Source: Nitrospira_G sp035457545 (lineage in GTDB: Bacteria > Nitrospirota > Nitrospiria > Nitrospirales > Nitrospiraceae). From it: a DNA stretch of 5,975 nt. Below the pieces are notes generated by a model. The model was not told the DNA's origin, ran no database searches, and saw nothing but the letters and a program-made list of their open reading frames with translations. The position numbers and the translations under genes were made by a program. Location of the stretch: positions 1-5,975 of the forward strand of contig DATIBM010000169.1 of NCBI GenBank assembly GCA_035457545.1. The letters run 5' to 3'. Positions 5,897 to 5,975 of the stretch are shown one piece after another (position 1 is the first letter of the stretch; the number at the start of each line of letters is the position of its first letter).

Positions 5897-5975
5897 GGAG
5901 TTCGACCGCCTGGCCGTGGCGCGGGCGCGTCAGGGGAAGTGGGCCGACGCACAGACGGCCTGGCGGTCGAACTCC
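5897..5975. repeat. 21-bp inverted repeat with 37-base spacer at the window edge
   Basis: Bases 5897-5917 and 5955-5975 are reverse complements except at one position (5911 against 5961, T facing T). The spacer has its own 5-bp GCGTC/GACGC pairing (5927-5931 with 5946-5950). The right arm touches the window end, so the repeat could be longer outward on that side, but base 5896 bounds what can be checked. No T-tract follows, which argues against an ordinary terminator. A cruciform site, a REP-like element or the end of a mobile element are possible. Confidence 0.75.

Noticed and set aside
5820..5975. Open + strand frame running off the window end (reads PPEFDRLAVARARQGKWADA)
   Set aside because: It looks protein-like over its last ~28 residues but has no clear start or ribosome site, and the inverted repeat accounts for part of it. 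Sequence beyond the window is needed.
1..5975. tRNA, rRNA, CRISPR array or insertion-sequence transposase
   Set aside because: I looked for cloverleaf ends, regularly spaced repeats and DDE-type transposase motifs on both strands and saw none.

Overview
This GC-rich bacterial window looks like ordinary chromosome with a decayed defence-island fragment set between housekeeping genes. The codon use, the long HtrA protease and the DUF433/DUF5615 pair would suit a Nitrospirota-type (Nitrospira-like) or other high-GC environmental bacterium. That placement is a guess from overall character, not from any marker gene.

Left part (1-1580, + strand): a complete periplasmic HtrA/Deg serine protease with its Shine-Dalgarno at the window edge, closed by a perfect 13-bp GC hairpin. 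Middle part (1741-4342, all - strand, so read right to left): four tightly packed genes. They are (i) a 551-residue remnant of a phage-defence methyltransferase lacking its catalytic half, (ii) a DUF433 antitoxin overlapping it by ATGA, (iii) a DUF5615 PIN-like toxin overlapping the antitoxin by TAATG and truncated at its C-terminus, and (iv) an intact CX5R protein phosphatase starting 7 bases after the toxin stop. The spacing implies one transcript with translational coupling. Right part (4831-5694, - strand): purU, formyltetrahydrofolate deformylase, complete, with 488 bases lacking a supported gene between it and the remnant. The last 280 bases hold no sure gene but end in a 21-bp inverted repeat.

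The most interesting observation is the remnant. Its first ~42 residues resemble the start of a BrxA/DUF1819-type BREX protein, while the rest is the target-recognition and C-terminal part of an Eco57I/PglX-like adenine methyltransferase. In a BREX operon brxA comes first and pglX several genes later, so a single internal deletion could have fused them in frame and removed the genes between. A toxin-antitoxin pair and a phosphatase now occupy the downstream part of the operon. The BrxA half of this reading is from memory of the family and needs a profile search.
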